A stretch of 64,000 bases of DNA from Synechococcus sp. PCC 7502. Lineage in GTDB: Bacteria > Cyanobacteriota > Cyanobacteriia > Pseudanabaenales > Pseudanabaenaceae. The stretch is from assembly GCF_000317085.1 (NCBI RefSeq), contig NC_019702.1, positions 402,394-466,393 on the forward strand, written 5' to 3'. The notes beneath the pieces are model-generated. The model had not been told where the DNA came from. It made no database searches and worked only from the letters and a program-made list of their open reading frames with translations. Below are positions 27,513 through 35,579 of this stretch, piece by piece. Position 1 is the stretch's first letter. Each line of letters opens with the position of its first letter. Made by a program: the position numbers and the translations under genes.

Positions 27513-27647
27513 TCCTCGAAAATCCCTCTGATCAAAATCTGTACTTAGTTCTGTGGCAGGTGGATAACTGGTATAGCGTGGCACGGGCTGATTATATTTA
27601 TGCAATAAATTAAGATCAAATTTAACTGCTTGGGATAAGGTACTCAT
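27456..27647 (-). pseudogene. hemN: hemN remnant (5' end only)
   Basis: This 63-codon frame starts like oxygen-independent coproporphyrinogen III oxidase: KFDLNLLHKYNQPVPRYTSYPPATELSTDFDQRDFRGAIA. Similarity then stops, before the radical-SAM CxxxCxxC motif, so it cannot be catalytic. The remaining 15 codons are out of frame with the hemerythrin-like sequence. A ribosome binding site (TAGGAATGG) still precedes the ATG. Loss of about 400 codons occurred precisely around GCGATCGC at 27505-27512. Confidence 0.85.
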
Positions 27648-27727
27648 CTATGTCCATTCCTATTTTTCTTAAATCAGTAATTAATTTTGGTACAGCTTGT
27701 TGAACAATCAAGGGATACTTTAGGGGT

Positions 27728-27744
27728 GTGGGGCGCAGCCCCAC
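27728..27744. repeat. GC-rich palindrome between ho2 and hemN remnant
   Basis: GTGGGGC-GCA-GCCCCAC forms a 7-bp-arm hairpin, framed by AGGGGT at 27722 and ACCCCT at 27764. No T run follows on either strand. It resembles the small GC palindromes scattered in cyanobacterial genomes. Confidence 0.7.
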
Positions 27745-27817
27745 GCAGGGGTTACACTCCTGTACCCCTTACTACACAAATCCACAAAAGACTGTAATCA
27801 GTTGAGGTGTCAAAAAA

Positions 27818-28564
27818 TCATGCCACTACTTGCCCGTAGTGTTGTTTATGATGATGTTCCGTACTGCCTTGCCGCTCTTGCTTGGTAATTAGCTCAAATA
27901 CATGACTACCGATCGCTGCCCTTACATCTGCCTCTAGTTCATCCACTACATTACGGTTAAGAGTAAAAGCATAATTGGCTTCAGCAATAATTCTCTGGAT
28001 GGTCGCTTCATCCAAAGCTAGGGAATCCAATGCTTGGCGATAGGTTTCTTTAAATGCTCGTTTTGCTTCAATTGTCGGTAGTTGATCAAATTCGTATAAG
28101 GCAGTACCGCGATCGCTGGGTAAATCCAAAGCAGAACGAACGATTCCTTTTAATGCTTGTCCTCCTGATAAATCCCCCATATAGCGAGTGTAGGCATGGG
28201 CAATTAAACATACAGGATCTGTCTTAGAAATTTCACGGATGCGATCGACATAAACCTTGCCTGCCTTGAGGGGAGTAATTTCTGCCCGCCAGTTATCTCC
28301 ATAATAGAAGGTCAGATCCTGCTCTAAACTTTGCTGGCGATTTAGTTCGGGGAAATATAACTTGCCAACAATGGGATGCTGAATATGTAGCCGTAACTCT
28401 TCTTCGATCGCACTATAAACCAAATAAAGATTTGCCAGTAATTTACGAAATGGTTCCCGTTCTACAATCCCCTTGAGAAAGCACTTCATAAATGCAGTAT
28501 TTTCGGCAGCAGTGTGAGATTTTTCTGTACCTTCTCGCAGTTTAGTGGCTAAGTTACTATTCAT
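27818..28564 (-). CDS. ho2: Heme oxygenase (HO2-type, low oxygen)
   Basis: A 248-residue heme oxygenase opening heme to biliverdin IX-alpha for phycobilin synthesis. LREGTEKSHTAAENTAFMKCFLKG contains the proximal heme histidine; YTRYMGDLSGGQALK is the distal-helix glycine motif. The start is the ATG at 28564, which has AGAGGA 6 bases upstream; a longer frame back to 28642 would run across its own promoter and adds a non-family prefix. The company of acsFII, hemN and a MerR regulator marks it as the micro-oxic isoform HO2 rather than HO1. Confidence 0.93.
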   Translation of the reverse strand: MNSNLATKLREGTEKSHTAAENTAFMKCFLKGIVEREPFRKLLANLYLVYSAIEEELRLHIQHPIVGKLYFPELNRQQSLEQDLTFYYGDNWRAEITPLKAGKVYVDRIREISKTDPVCLIAHAYTRYMGDLSGGQALKGIVRSALDLPSDRGTALYEFDQLPTIEAKRAFKETYRQALDSLALDEATIQRIIAEANYAFTLNRNVVDELEADVRAAIGSHVFELITKQERQGSTEHHHKQHYGQVVA

Positions 28565-28637
28565 AAATTCCTCTGAAAATTCTCTAAAAATTAGGTTTAT
28601 TAAGCTGTATGACAAGATAAATACGCCCCCAATCAAT

Positions 28638-28669
28638 TTCATAATTGCTTGAGAGTATCAAGTTATCAA
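28638..28669 (-). promoter_or_regulatory. Candidate MerR/ChlR-controlled ho2 promoter
   Basis: On the minus strand TTGATA (28669-28664) and TATGAA (28643-28638) are 20 bases apart, and the spacer contains the dyad CTTGA-TACTC-TCAAG. An overlong spacer with a palindromic operator inside is the known architecture of MerR-activated promoters. It begins 34 bases after the chlR stop codon and leaves a leader of about 67 bases before ho2. Confidence 0.65.
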
Positions 28670-28702
28670 TGATTTCAGAAATTTTGCTAGGCTAAGAACC
28701 GT

Positions 28703-29104
28703 TTACTTATCTAACCAGCAATGTGAGCAATCCTCTTTTAAGCTAATAATGCCTTGATCGCATTGCTCAATTAAAGGAACAAGTTCATCATGAAGTGCCT
28801 GTAGCTGCGTAATTGTTTTCTGAATATGTTCGACTTTTGCTTTCAGGCGATCGCGAACGTTATAGCAACAATCCATGCCATCCCTTTGTTTTAGCGCAAG
28901 AATTTCCCCAATTTCTTCCAATGTTAATCCTAAGGACTTAGCACGAGCAATGAAAGTGAGTCTTTCCAAATCTTGATCGGCATAGAGTCGATACCCTGAT
29001 TCAGAACGATTTGGTGATGGAATCAACCCAATACGCTCATAGAAATAGAGAGTTTGGGGATTTACACCTAATTTGCGTGAGACTTCACTTACTTGCAGCA
29101 TCAT
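28703..29104 (-). CDS. chlR: MerR-family regulator, ChlR-like
   Basis: A 133-residue MerR regulator. The N-terminal winged helix (LQVSEVSRKLGVNPQTLYFYERIGLIPSPNRSESGYRLYADQDLERLTFI) and the dimer helix (EEIGEILALKQRD...KAKVEHIQKTITQLQALHDELVPLI) are clear. Cysteines at C85-C86 (DCCYN), in EQCDQ and in the terminal CSHC could bind an iron-sulfur cluster or metal, suiting oxygen sensing. By family knowledge ChlR activates acsFII-ho2-hemN at low oxygen, and this gene leads exactly that set on the same strand. It may start at either of two adjacent ATGs. Confidence 0.8.
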   Translation of the reverse strand: MMLQVSEVSRKLGVNPQTLYFYERIGLIPSPNRSESGYRLYADQDLERLTFIARAKSLGLTLEEIGEILALKQRDGMDCCYNVRDRLKAKVEHIQKTITQLQALHDELVPLIEQCDQGIISLKEDCSHCWLDK

Positions 29105-29139
29105 TTACCTAATGAATACCTATAAAACTTGATGGCGTT

Positions 29140-29171
29140 ATCATAAGCCCTATACTTAAGTATAATGTCAA
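29140..29171 (-). promoter_or_regulatory. Candidate autoregulated chlR promoter (MerR type)
   Basis: On the minus strand TTGACA (29171-29166) and TATGAT (29145-29140) flank a 20-base spacer that contains the perfect palindrome TATACTTAAGTATA. This matches the long-spacer, dyad-in-spacer layout of MerR-controlled promoters. It ends 36 bases before the chlR ATG. Confidence 0.7.
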
Positions 29172-29205
29172 GCCCTCACCCACATTAAGAAGGTAAACTT
29201 ATTAA

Positions 29206-29314
29206 GACTTACGCACTTAAATTTACAAAGTAGTGATTCAAAGGAGTTTGAGGTCTACGTCCTCAATTGGGAACCCCTTTCAACTCTGGTTTTTTCTCTT
29301 ATACTGCGTAAGTC
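29206..29314. repeat. MITE-like element 1
   Basis: A 109-bp non-coding element bounded by the perfect 10-bp inverted repeat GACTTACGCA / TGCGTAAGTC. Its interior contains GAGTTTGAGGTCTACGTCCTC, an imperfect internal hairpin, ACCCCTTTC and a T-rich GGTTTTTTCTC. It matches element 2 at 36313-36428 along its length. Terminal repeats of this type recur in cyanobacterial MITEs. It separates the chlR promoter from the MDR reductase gene. Confidence 0.8.
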
Positions 29315-29339
29315 CTGACTAGGTAATTAATTTGAATTC

Positions 29340-30287
29340 ATGAGCAACTCTAATAAAATCCGAGCGATTATTATCGATCCTGCGGTTCCCGAGCGGTTAG
29401 TAATTCGAGAAGTTGAGCCTCCTGTAGCATTACCCAATGAGGTGATCGTCAAAGTTGCGGCATTTTCCCTCAACCGTGGTGAAGTACGACGTTCTCTAAC
29501 TGCGGAAGCGGGATGGCGACCTGGGTGGGATTTTGCGGGAACTATTGAGACTGAGGCTAAAGATGGTTCTGGTTTGCCTGTGGGAACCCGTGTAGTGGGA
29601 TTTTTACCTGCTGGTGCTTGGGCAGAAAAAGTAGCGGTGCCAACCCATGCGCTCGCCCCTCTTCCCGATGCTGTGGAATTCAAAGTTGCGGCAACTCTTC
29701 CCGTGGCTGGATTGACTGCCCTCCTGTCCCTAGAACGAGGAGGACTATTACTAGATCGCTCGGTATTAATTACAGGTGCTTCTGGGGGAGTTGGGTATTT
29801 TGCCTCTCAATTAGCGGCTGAAGCGGGAGCGATCGTTACAGCCCAGGTTCGTCACCCTGAATTAGTGGAATTTGTCAAAGCAGCAAAAGCAGATCGAGTG
29901 ATTGTTGGCGATCAATTCGATCAGTATGCCCCCTACGATCTTGTGCTTGACTCTGTGGGTGGAGAAGTCCTACCTAAAGCATTGGAACAACTGTCCTCAG
30001 ATGGAACCTATGTGCTATTCGGAGCTACGGCTGGCGCAAATATTACCTTCAATGCCTCTCGATTTTATGGCAAAGGCGGCTTAAGTTTGTATGGATTTAT
30101 TCTCTTTCACGAACTGAAAAAACAACCCGCTGCTGTCGGATTAGCTCGGTTAGTGAAATTAGTTGCCAATGGTTCTTTAGTTCCGCATATTGATGTAGAA
30201 GCTCCGTGGAGTGAAGTTGCCCAAGTCTCTCATCAGTTAAACGATCGCCAGTTTCTCGGCAAAGCTGTTCTCCACATTGAACCTTAA
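29340..30287 (+). CDS. Zinc-independent MDR-family quinone oxidoreductase/alcohol dehydrogenase
   Basis: A 315-residue medium-chain reductase. The GroES-like N-terminal domain (VAAFSLNRGEVRR, GWDFAGTIE, VVGFLPAGAWAEKVAVP) lacks the catalytic-zinc cysteines, pointing to the quinone oxidoreductase group. The Rossmann glycine motif is ITGASGGVGYFASQLAAEAGA, with DLVLDSVGGEVLPKAL and YVLFGATAG following. It is divergent from chlR, with a MITE between them, so co-regulation with the tetrapyrrole cluster is possible but not shown. Substrate unknown. Confidence 0.9.
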   Translation: MSNSNKIRAIIIDPAVPERLVIREVEPPVALPNEVIVKVAAFSLNRGEVRRSLTAEAGWRPGWDFAGTIETEAKDGSGLPVGTRVVGFLPAGAWAEKVAVPTHALAPLPDAVEFKVAATLPVAGLTALLSLERGGLLLDRSVLITGASGGVGYFASQLAAEAGAIVTAQVRHPELVEFVKAAKADRVIVGDQFDQYAPYDLVLDSVGGEVLPKALEQLSSDGTYVLFGATAGANITFNASRFYGKGGLSLYGFILFHELKKQPAAVGLARLVKLVANGSLVPHIDVEAPWSEVAQVSHQLNDRQFLGKAVLHIEP

Positions 30288-30527
30288 GGAATTTAGGTGT
30301 AAAAATCGGGCTAAAGTCCTTTTTATCTTGGTTTTAATTATAGATGATGGTAGATGTAGGCTTTTGAAGATTTGATTTGGATTTGCAATTTATATTTGAA
30401 ATTTGTTAAGTGCTGCAAATCAATTTATTTTTCGATACTTATTAAACAATCTGCCCCAATCCACTTCGCTTAAACTACATATATACCAATCCTCTTAGCT
30501 TAAAAATCAGCATCAAGAAAAGAATTT

Positions 30528-31847
30528 ATGTACGCGTACGGAAATTTCCTAGTCGAACTAGAAGGCATTGAAGTAATTAATTCACCTACCCAAGTAGCTA
30601 AGCTATCCGAGGACTACTTTCGCTTTAGCCCCATCCTTACGCCAGTTTTAGAAAATAAAGTTGCTGATTTGGTATTAAGACCTAAAACTGAAAGTGAAGT
30701 AATTCAAATCGCCCAAGCCTGCGTCAAGCATCGTATTCCCCTGACTGTGAGAGGGGCTGGCACAGGAAACTATGGACAGTGTGTGCCATTAAATAGAGGC
30801 ATAATTCTTGATATTACTCGGATGCAGGGAATCAAGTGGCTGAAGCCGGGCTTAGCTTGTGTGGAGGCAGGGATTAAACTGGGGGCATTGGACAGAAAAG
30901 CCCAAGAAATTGGTTGGGAAACACGCATGGTACCTTCAACCTTTCGGAGTGCTACAGTCGGTGGGTTTATTGCGGGGGGAAGTGGTGGAATTGGTTCAAT
31001 TTTGTATGGGCAACTGCGCGATCGCGGTAATCTCAGGGCTGTCAGAGTTGTTACCCTCGAAGACACTCCACGCATAATTGAATTGCGGGGCGACGATGTT
31101 CAAAAAGTGAATCACGCCTATGGTACCAATGGGATTATTACGGAACTGGAAATTCCCCTTGCTCCTGCCTATGGTTGGGCAGAATGTATTGTGGCATTTA
31201 AGGAATTTGAGGTGGCAGCAAATTTTGGGCAAGCTTTAGGTAATGCCGATGGGATCATGAAAAAAATGATTAGTGTCCATGCGGCTCCTATTCCTAGCTT
31301 CTTTATCGCCTTAAAATCCTATATTTCTACCTCAAGTCATTGCGCTTTAGTCCTAGTGGCAGAGTCGGATTTAGAACCATTTAAGTCCTTAGTTCAAGAG
31401 TACAAGGGAGAAATTTGCTACGAGAAATCTGCCCAAGACGCAAGCAAGGGTTTAACTTTGGTGGAATTTTCTTGGAATCACACTACCCTCCATGCCCGTA
31501 CTGTCGATCCATCCTTAACCTATTTACAAAGTTTGTTCCCTGATGTGGAAAAGGTTATGGAGATGTATAGATACTTTAGCGATGAAGTCATGATGCACCT
31601 AGAGTTTATTCGCATGAATGGCAAAATTATTCCCGCAGCGATTCAGATCATGGAATTTACAACTAGCGATCGCCTAGAGGAAATTATTAAATATCACGAA
31701 GATCATGGAGTTTTAATTGCCAATCCCCATACCTATCTACTTGAAGATGGTGGCATGAAAGCGGTCAATCAAGAACAGCTAGACTTTAAGCGACTAGTTG
31801 ATCCCTACGGGTTAATGAATGTGGGCAAAATGCGAGCTTATTTATAA
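30528..31847 (+). CDS. FAD-binding oxidoreductase (GlcD/PCMH type)
   Basis: A 439-residue flavoprotein of the VAO/PCMH fold. The FAD domain is marked by VLRPKTESEVIQIAQACVKHRIPLTVRGAGTGNYGQCVPLNRGIILDITRM and by AGIKLGALDRKAQEIGWETRMVPSTFRSATVGGFIAGGSGGIGSILYGQL. The C-terminal part ends with LVDPYGLMNVGKMRAYL, a GlcD-like closing motif. The substrate may be a hydroxy acid, but no electron-acceptor subunit is nearby and the role is not known. It is monocistronic. Confidence 0.85.
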   Translation: MYAYGNFLVELEGIEVINSPTQVAKLSEDYFRFSPILTPVLENKVADLVLRPKTESEVIQIAQACVKHRIPLTVRGAGTGNYGQCVPLNRGIILDITRMQGIKWLKPGLACVEAGIKLGALDRKAQEIGWETRMVPSTFRSATVGGFIAGGSGGIGSILYGQLRDRGNLRAVRVVTLEDTPRIIELRGDDVQKVNHAYGTNGIITELEIPLAPAYGWAECIVAFKEFEVAANFGQALGNADGIMKKMISVHAAPIPSFFIALKSYISTSSHCALVLVAESDLEPFKSLVQEYKGEICYEKSAQDASKGLTLVEFSWNHTTLHARTVDPSLTYLQSLFPDVEKVMEMYRYFSDEVMMHLEFIRMNGKIIPAAIQIMEFTTSDRLEEIIKYHEDHGVLIANPHTYLLEDGGMKAVNQEQLDFKRLVDPYGLMNVGKMRAYL

Positions 31848-31887
31848 GTTATCACAGCGATCACCACAAACGAGGTTAAGGTTCAAC

Positions 31888-33006
31888 CTAAATCTGCAAT
31901 ACCTTATAAACTGTATCTAAATCCACCTGATCTGTAACTATGGCACTACCGATCGCCTTGGGCATAATAAATATTACTTTGCCACGGTCGACTTTTTTAT
32001 CTTGGGACATGGCGGCAATAATTTGCTTGGGGTCAATATCTTGAGGTAATTTTGTCGGTAATTTTGCCTTATAGATTAATTCTAATTGTGCCTCTTGATC
32101 GCTTTGTTGCCAAAATCCTAATTCCACGGCGATCGCACCCGCAATTACCATCCCTAGTCCCACCGCTTCACCATGATTAAATTTGCGATAATTTGTCACC
32201 ATTTCGATCGCATGACCGACCGTATGACCATAGTTCAGGATTGCTCTTAGGTTTCCTTCTTTTTCGTCTTTACTGACAATTTCAGCCTTTGCTTTGGCGC
32301 AGTGAACCAAAATTAGGTATAAAGTTTCAGGTTGTAAGTAACGGATTTGATCTAGGCGTTGGCAAGCAGATAATTGCTCAAATAATTCCCGATCCCAAAT
32401 TACCCCGTACTTAATTACCTCAGCCATTGCGGCTCTAAACTCACGGGCGGGTAGAGTTTTTAAGACTTCGGGATCAGTCCAAACTAAACGAGGCTGATGA
32501 AATGCCCCTATGAGATTTTTGCCTTGGGGATGATTAATCCCAGTTTTACCACCGATCGCCGAATCCACCATCGCCAAAAGTGTAGTCGGTACCTGCACAA
32601 AATCCAGTCCCCTGAGCCAAGTCGCAGCCGCATAGCCCGCCATATCGCCAATTACGCCCCCACCCAAAGCCACAATGATTGAAGATCGCTCTAATTTATT
32701 ATGCAAAGCGGCATCATAGATTTTTTGTAAAGAGGCTGCGGTTTTAAATCTTTCGCCTGCGGGTAAAATCAAACTAGCGACCTCAAACCCTTCTGATGCT
32801 AAGGAGTTAACAGTGCGATCGCCGTAGTGCTTAAAAATAACAGGATTAGAAACTATTAAAACCTTCTTACTTTTTTTACCTAAGCCCAAGTTTATTAATT
32901 TCTCGCCTAATCCTTCCAGACTGCCCGCAGCGATCGCAATTTCATAGCCCTGAGTTTGTTTATTTGGGAAATCGACGGTGATGGTTGTGGTTGTCATAAT
33001 TGTCAT
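31888..33006 (-). CDS. aroB: 3-dehydroquinate synthase AroB
   Basis: A 372-residue NAD-dependent, zinc-binding enzyme forming 3-dehydroquinate from DAHP in the shikimate pathway. Motifs are [81 protein letters not shown], and [13 protein letters not shown] with one zinc ligand. It may start at Met1 or at Met4 of MTIMTTTTI. It is the last gene of a minus-strand run bioD, SLH lipoprotein, hpnB, aroB with gaps of about 20-25 bases. Confidence 0.97.
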   Translation of the reverse strand: MTIMTTTTITVDFPNKQTQGYEIAIAAGSLEGLGEKLINLGLGKKSKKVLIVSNPVIFKHYGDRTVNSLASEGFEVASLILPAGERFKTAASLQKIYDAALHNKLERSSIIVALGGGVIGDMAGYAAATWLRGLDFVQVPTTLLAMVDSAIGGKTGINHPQGKNLIGAFHQPRLVWTDPEVLKTLPAREFRAAMAEVIKYGVIWDRELFEQLSACQRLDQIRYLQPETLYLILVHCAKAKAEIVSKDEKEGNLRAILNYGHTVGHAIEMVTNYRKFNHGEAVGLGMVIAGAIAVELGFWQQSDQEAQLELIYKAKLPTKLPQDIDPKQIIAAMSQDKKVDRGKVIFIMPKAIGSAIVTDQVDLDTVYKVLQI

Positions 33007-33030
33007 AGTTGCAAATGTGATTAATTGAAA

Positions 33031-34206
33031 TTACTGTTGGTAAACCCTACCTTTCCATGCCCCACCCTTACCCTGCCAGTGTCGCCAAGCCGAGTCCATA
33101 GTCATGAGTGTATATAAAAAAGCGATCGCAGGTAAACACAAACTGAGCCACCACGGACACCGATAAAACCTAATTGTAGGGATATAGGAAATTGTCATGA
33201 TCGTTAAAGTCAAACCTGAAGCAATCGTCACATAGTTCTGCCCTAGCAATAACCCCAGAACTAAGCCCAAGGGTGGCAGGATATAAATAATGCCCATGCC
33301 AATTAGGGTACCAATTAATAACAGAGGGGAGTAGTTAAGCTGCGTGTAGGCGGTGCGAGCTACCATATCCCAGATGGTTTGCAGATTAGGATAGGGTCTA
33401 AGACTACAGGTGGTATCACTTAATCCCAGCCAAATTTTACCCCCAGTGGATTTTACGGCTTGTGCCAAAGCGCAGTCATCAATTAAAGCTTGACGGATCG
33501 AACTAATGCCACCAATTCGATCTAAGGCTGTGGTTTTAATTAAAATACAACCTCCTGCTGCGGCTGCCATGGAATTTTGTGGATTATTAACCCAAGCAAA
33601 GGGATAGAGTTTTTGAAAAAAGAAGACAAAGGCAGGAATGAGCCACTGCTCCCATCGGCTTTCGCAGCGCAGGCGTACCATGATCGAGGTTAAGTCTAGG
33701 TTTTCAGTTTCTGCCTTGGCAACTAGATTTTGTAAGTTATGCGACCCATGACAAATATCTGCATCCGTCAGCAAAATATAATCAGGATTGAGGGTTTGGG
33801 CATAGCGGGTGCCCTGTGCCATTGCCCATAGTTTCCCTGTCCAGCCAGTGGGTAACGGTTGAGAATTAATAATAGTTATATTCTTAGCTGTCTGTTTTGC
33901 CGTGTCGTTGGCGATCGCCGCCGTGCCATCGGTACTTTGATCATCTACTACAATAATTTGGACGGAACCTCGATAGGTTTGGGTGAGAAGCGATCGCAGG
34001 GTTATAGGTAATAAATCGGCTTCATTCCGGGCAGGAATCACTACACAGATCGAAGGATAGGGATCAGAATTATTGGTATTAATAGAAGAATCCGCATCTA
34101 ACTGCTGATCACATCGCCAAAAACCACCCCATCCCCCAATTAATACTAACCAGATTAATAGGGACAGCACAGAGAATCCGAACCAAATTTGAGTGAAATT
34201 AGGCAT
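33031..34206 (-). CDS. hpnB: Hopanoid-associated glycosyltransferase HpnB
   Basis: A 391-residue GT2-family membrane protein. An N-terminal membrane helix (residues 8-30) precedes the GT-A domain: ICVVIPARNEADLLPITLRSLL, IIVVDDQSTDGTA, LPTGWTGKLWAMAQG, ILLTDADICHG (the DxD-type site), and DDCALAQAVK. About four C-terminal helices follow (residues 285-370). This matches HpnB of hopanoid clusters, whose exact role is uncertain; squalene-hopene cyclase is not in the window. It is 24 bases upstream of aroB and 20 downstream of the SLH lipoprotein gene. Confidence 0.87.
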   Translation of the reverse strand: MPNFTQIWFGFSVLSLLIWLVLIGGWGGFWRCDQQLDADSSINTNNSDPYPSICVVIPARNEADLLPITLRSLLTQTYRGSVQIIVVDDQSTDGTAAIANDTAKQTAKNITIINSQPLPTGWTGKLWAMAQGTRYAQTLNPDYILLTDADICHGSHNLQNLVAKAETENLDLTSIMVRLRCESRWEQWLIPAFVFFFQKLYPFAWVNNPQNSMAAAAGGCILIKTTALDRIGGISSIRQALIDDCALAQAVKSTGGKIWLGLSDTTCSLRPYPNLQTIWDMVARTAYTQLNYSPLLLIGTLIGMGIIYILPPLGLVLGLLLGQNYVTIASGLTLTIMTISYIPTIRFYRCPWWLSLCLPAIAFLYTLMTMDSAWRHWQGKGGAWKGRVYQQ

Positions 34207-34226
34207 TAGTTAACTAAGGGGATTAT

Positions 34227-35579
34227 TTAAGGATTTGGTTTAGCAGGAGTTAGGGTTGGTGATGAAGTTGGAGTTGGTTGGGGTGATGGCTGTAAGGTGC
34301 TTTCCAGAGCATTTTGAGCAGATAAGCCATCCTCTGGAGTACCAAAATACCATAGAGCCACAGCCGCCTCAGCACGGGTGACATTTTTTTGGGGTTGGAA
34401 AAGGGTTGTATATCCAAAGCTGCGACGAATATTGGATAAATCCCCAAGCTTAAAGTCCGCTAATACAAATTTGAGACTTATCGGACTAATGCGATCGCTA
34501 TCTTGAAATCCCCATGCTTGTTTGACTGATTCTAGGTTAGCGGCAGGTATAGCAGCACGAATATCTAAAGGGATTTTCCATTGCAATAACATTTCTCGAC
34601 TGATGGGATCGTTGGGGCGAAATCTACGACTGGTATTAGCAACACTAGGATCGGTGGGAATTAATCCCACATTCGCTAAAGCCTGAATTACAGGAAAATC
34701 TGGATCACTAGGGGGAATATCAACAAAGACAGGAGTGCTGTTAGCATCAGCCAAACGAATTTGACGGGTAGGACGACTGGCATAAAGACGATTATTAGTA
34801 TTCACCAGCCATCGGGCATATTCACGTTTTTGGATTAAGTCATTGGGCTTGAATTGATTATCAACTTTAGCAGTTATCGTTCCCAGCTTTTGTAAATCCG
34901 TAATTGGCGATCGTAAAGCCTCGGACAGAGTCTCAATATCGCTAAAACCATTAACCTGATTAGTCTGTGTAGCAGTTGACGGTACCTGAGCAGGCGTAGA
35001 AGTATCTATGTTTTTATTAATTTGGGTATTAAGGGTATTAAGTTGTGGGTCTCGCAGATATTGCAAAAAGATATGGGTAGAACTTGGAGAAGTAGTGGAG
35101 TTAGCTGGTGAGTTTTCTGGAGCAGAAGGCGAATTAGTAGTATTAGCTGGAGTAGTAAGAGATTGAATGGAAAGGGTCACTAATAAATCTGATTTTTGGA
35201 CGACAAAGTTACCATCGGGTGATCGCAAAATTACCCGCCATTGTTGTTTAGTAAAGGCATCATCATAAAATTTAGAAACTTGGGAAACTGAATCTGCGGT
35301 TATCCAATGGGCGGAAATATTTGCAGAAATATTTTGGGTACTAATCCAATCGCTTTTTTGGAGGACTGCTTGGGGATAGATGGGAATATCACTACTAAAA
35401 TCCTTGGGTAAAGTTTGCTCCACAGGTGAAGAATTAGCTACGGTTCTGGCAGTTGGAGCGATCGCCCCTTCTACTGTTGTGCCGATACCTGTGCCTTTGC
35501 AAGCACTTAAGCCTGTGATTGAGGCGATAATTAAGCATAAATAAATACTAATACGCCGAAGCTGATCAAGCTGATTCAT
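34227..35579 (-). CDS. SLH-domain lipoprotein
   Basis: A 450-residue protein with a lipoprotein signal (hydrophobic residues 11-26, lipobox LSAC, Cys27). After a region of DUF4573-like variable sequence and a T/N/S-rich linker (about residues 145-215), it has two S-layer-homology repeats: FSDIETLSEAL...KFKPNDLIQKREYARWLVNTNNRLYA and FVDIPPSDPDFPVIQALANVGLIPTDPS...RRFRPNDPISREMLLQW, then a third partial repeat. The Pro/Thr/Ser-rich tail is low-complexity. Such proteins tether to peptidoglycan or pyruvylated polymers. It shares an ATGA overlap with bioD. Confidence 0.85.
   Translation of the reverse strand: MNQLDQLRRISIYLCLIIASITGLSACKGTGIGTTVEGAIAPTARTVANSSPVEQTLPKDFSSDIPIYPQAVLQKSDWISTQNISANISAHWITADSVSQVSKFYDDAFTKQQWRVILRSPDGNFVVQKSDLLVTLSIQSLTTPANTTNSPSAPENSPANSTTSPSSTHIFLQYLRDPQLNTLNTQINKNIDTSTPAQVPSTATQTNQVNGFSDIETLSEALRSPITDLQKLGTITAKVDNQFKPNDLIQKREYARWLVNTNNRLYASRPTRQIRLADANSTPVFVDIPPSDPDFPVIQALANVGLIPTDPSVANTSRRFRPNDPISREMLLQWKIPLDIRAAIPAANLESVKQAWGFQDSDRISPISLKFVLADFKLGDLSNIRRSFGYTTLFQPQKNVTRAEAAVALWYFGTPEDGLSAQNALESTLQPSPQPTPTSSPTLTPAKPNP

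Noticed and set aside
27722-27769. GC palindrome after ho2 as a terminator
   Set aside because: No T run follows the hairpin on either strand.
28565-28642. N-terminal extension of heme oxygenase
   Set aside because: The extra 26 residues are not family-like, and the DNA holds the -10 region and leader of ho2; a ribosome binding site fits the ATG at 28564.
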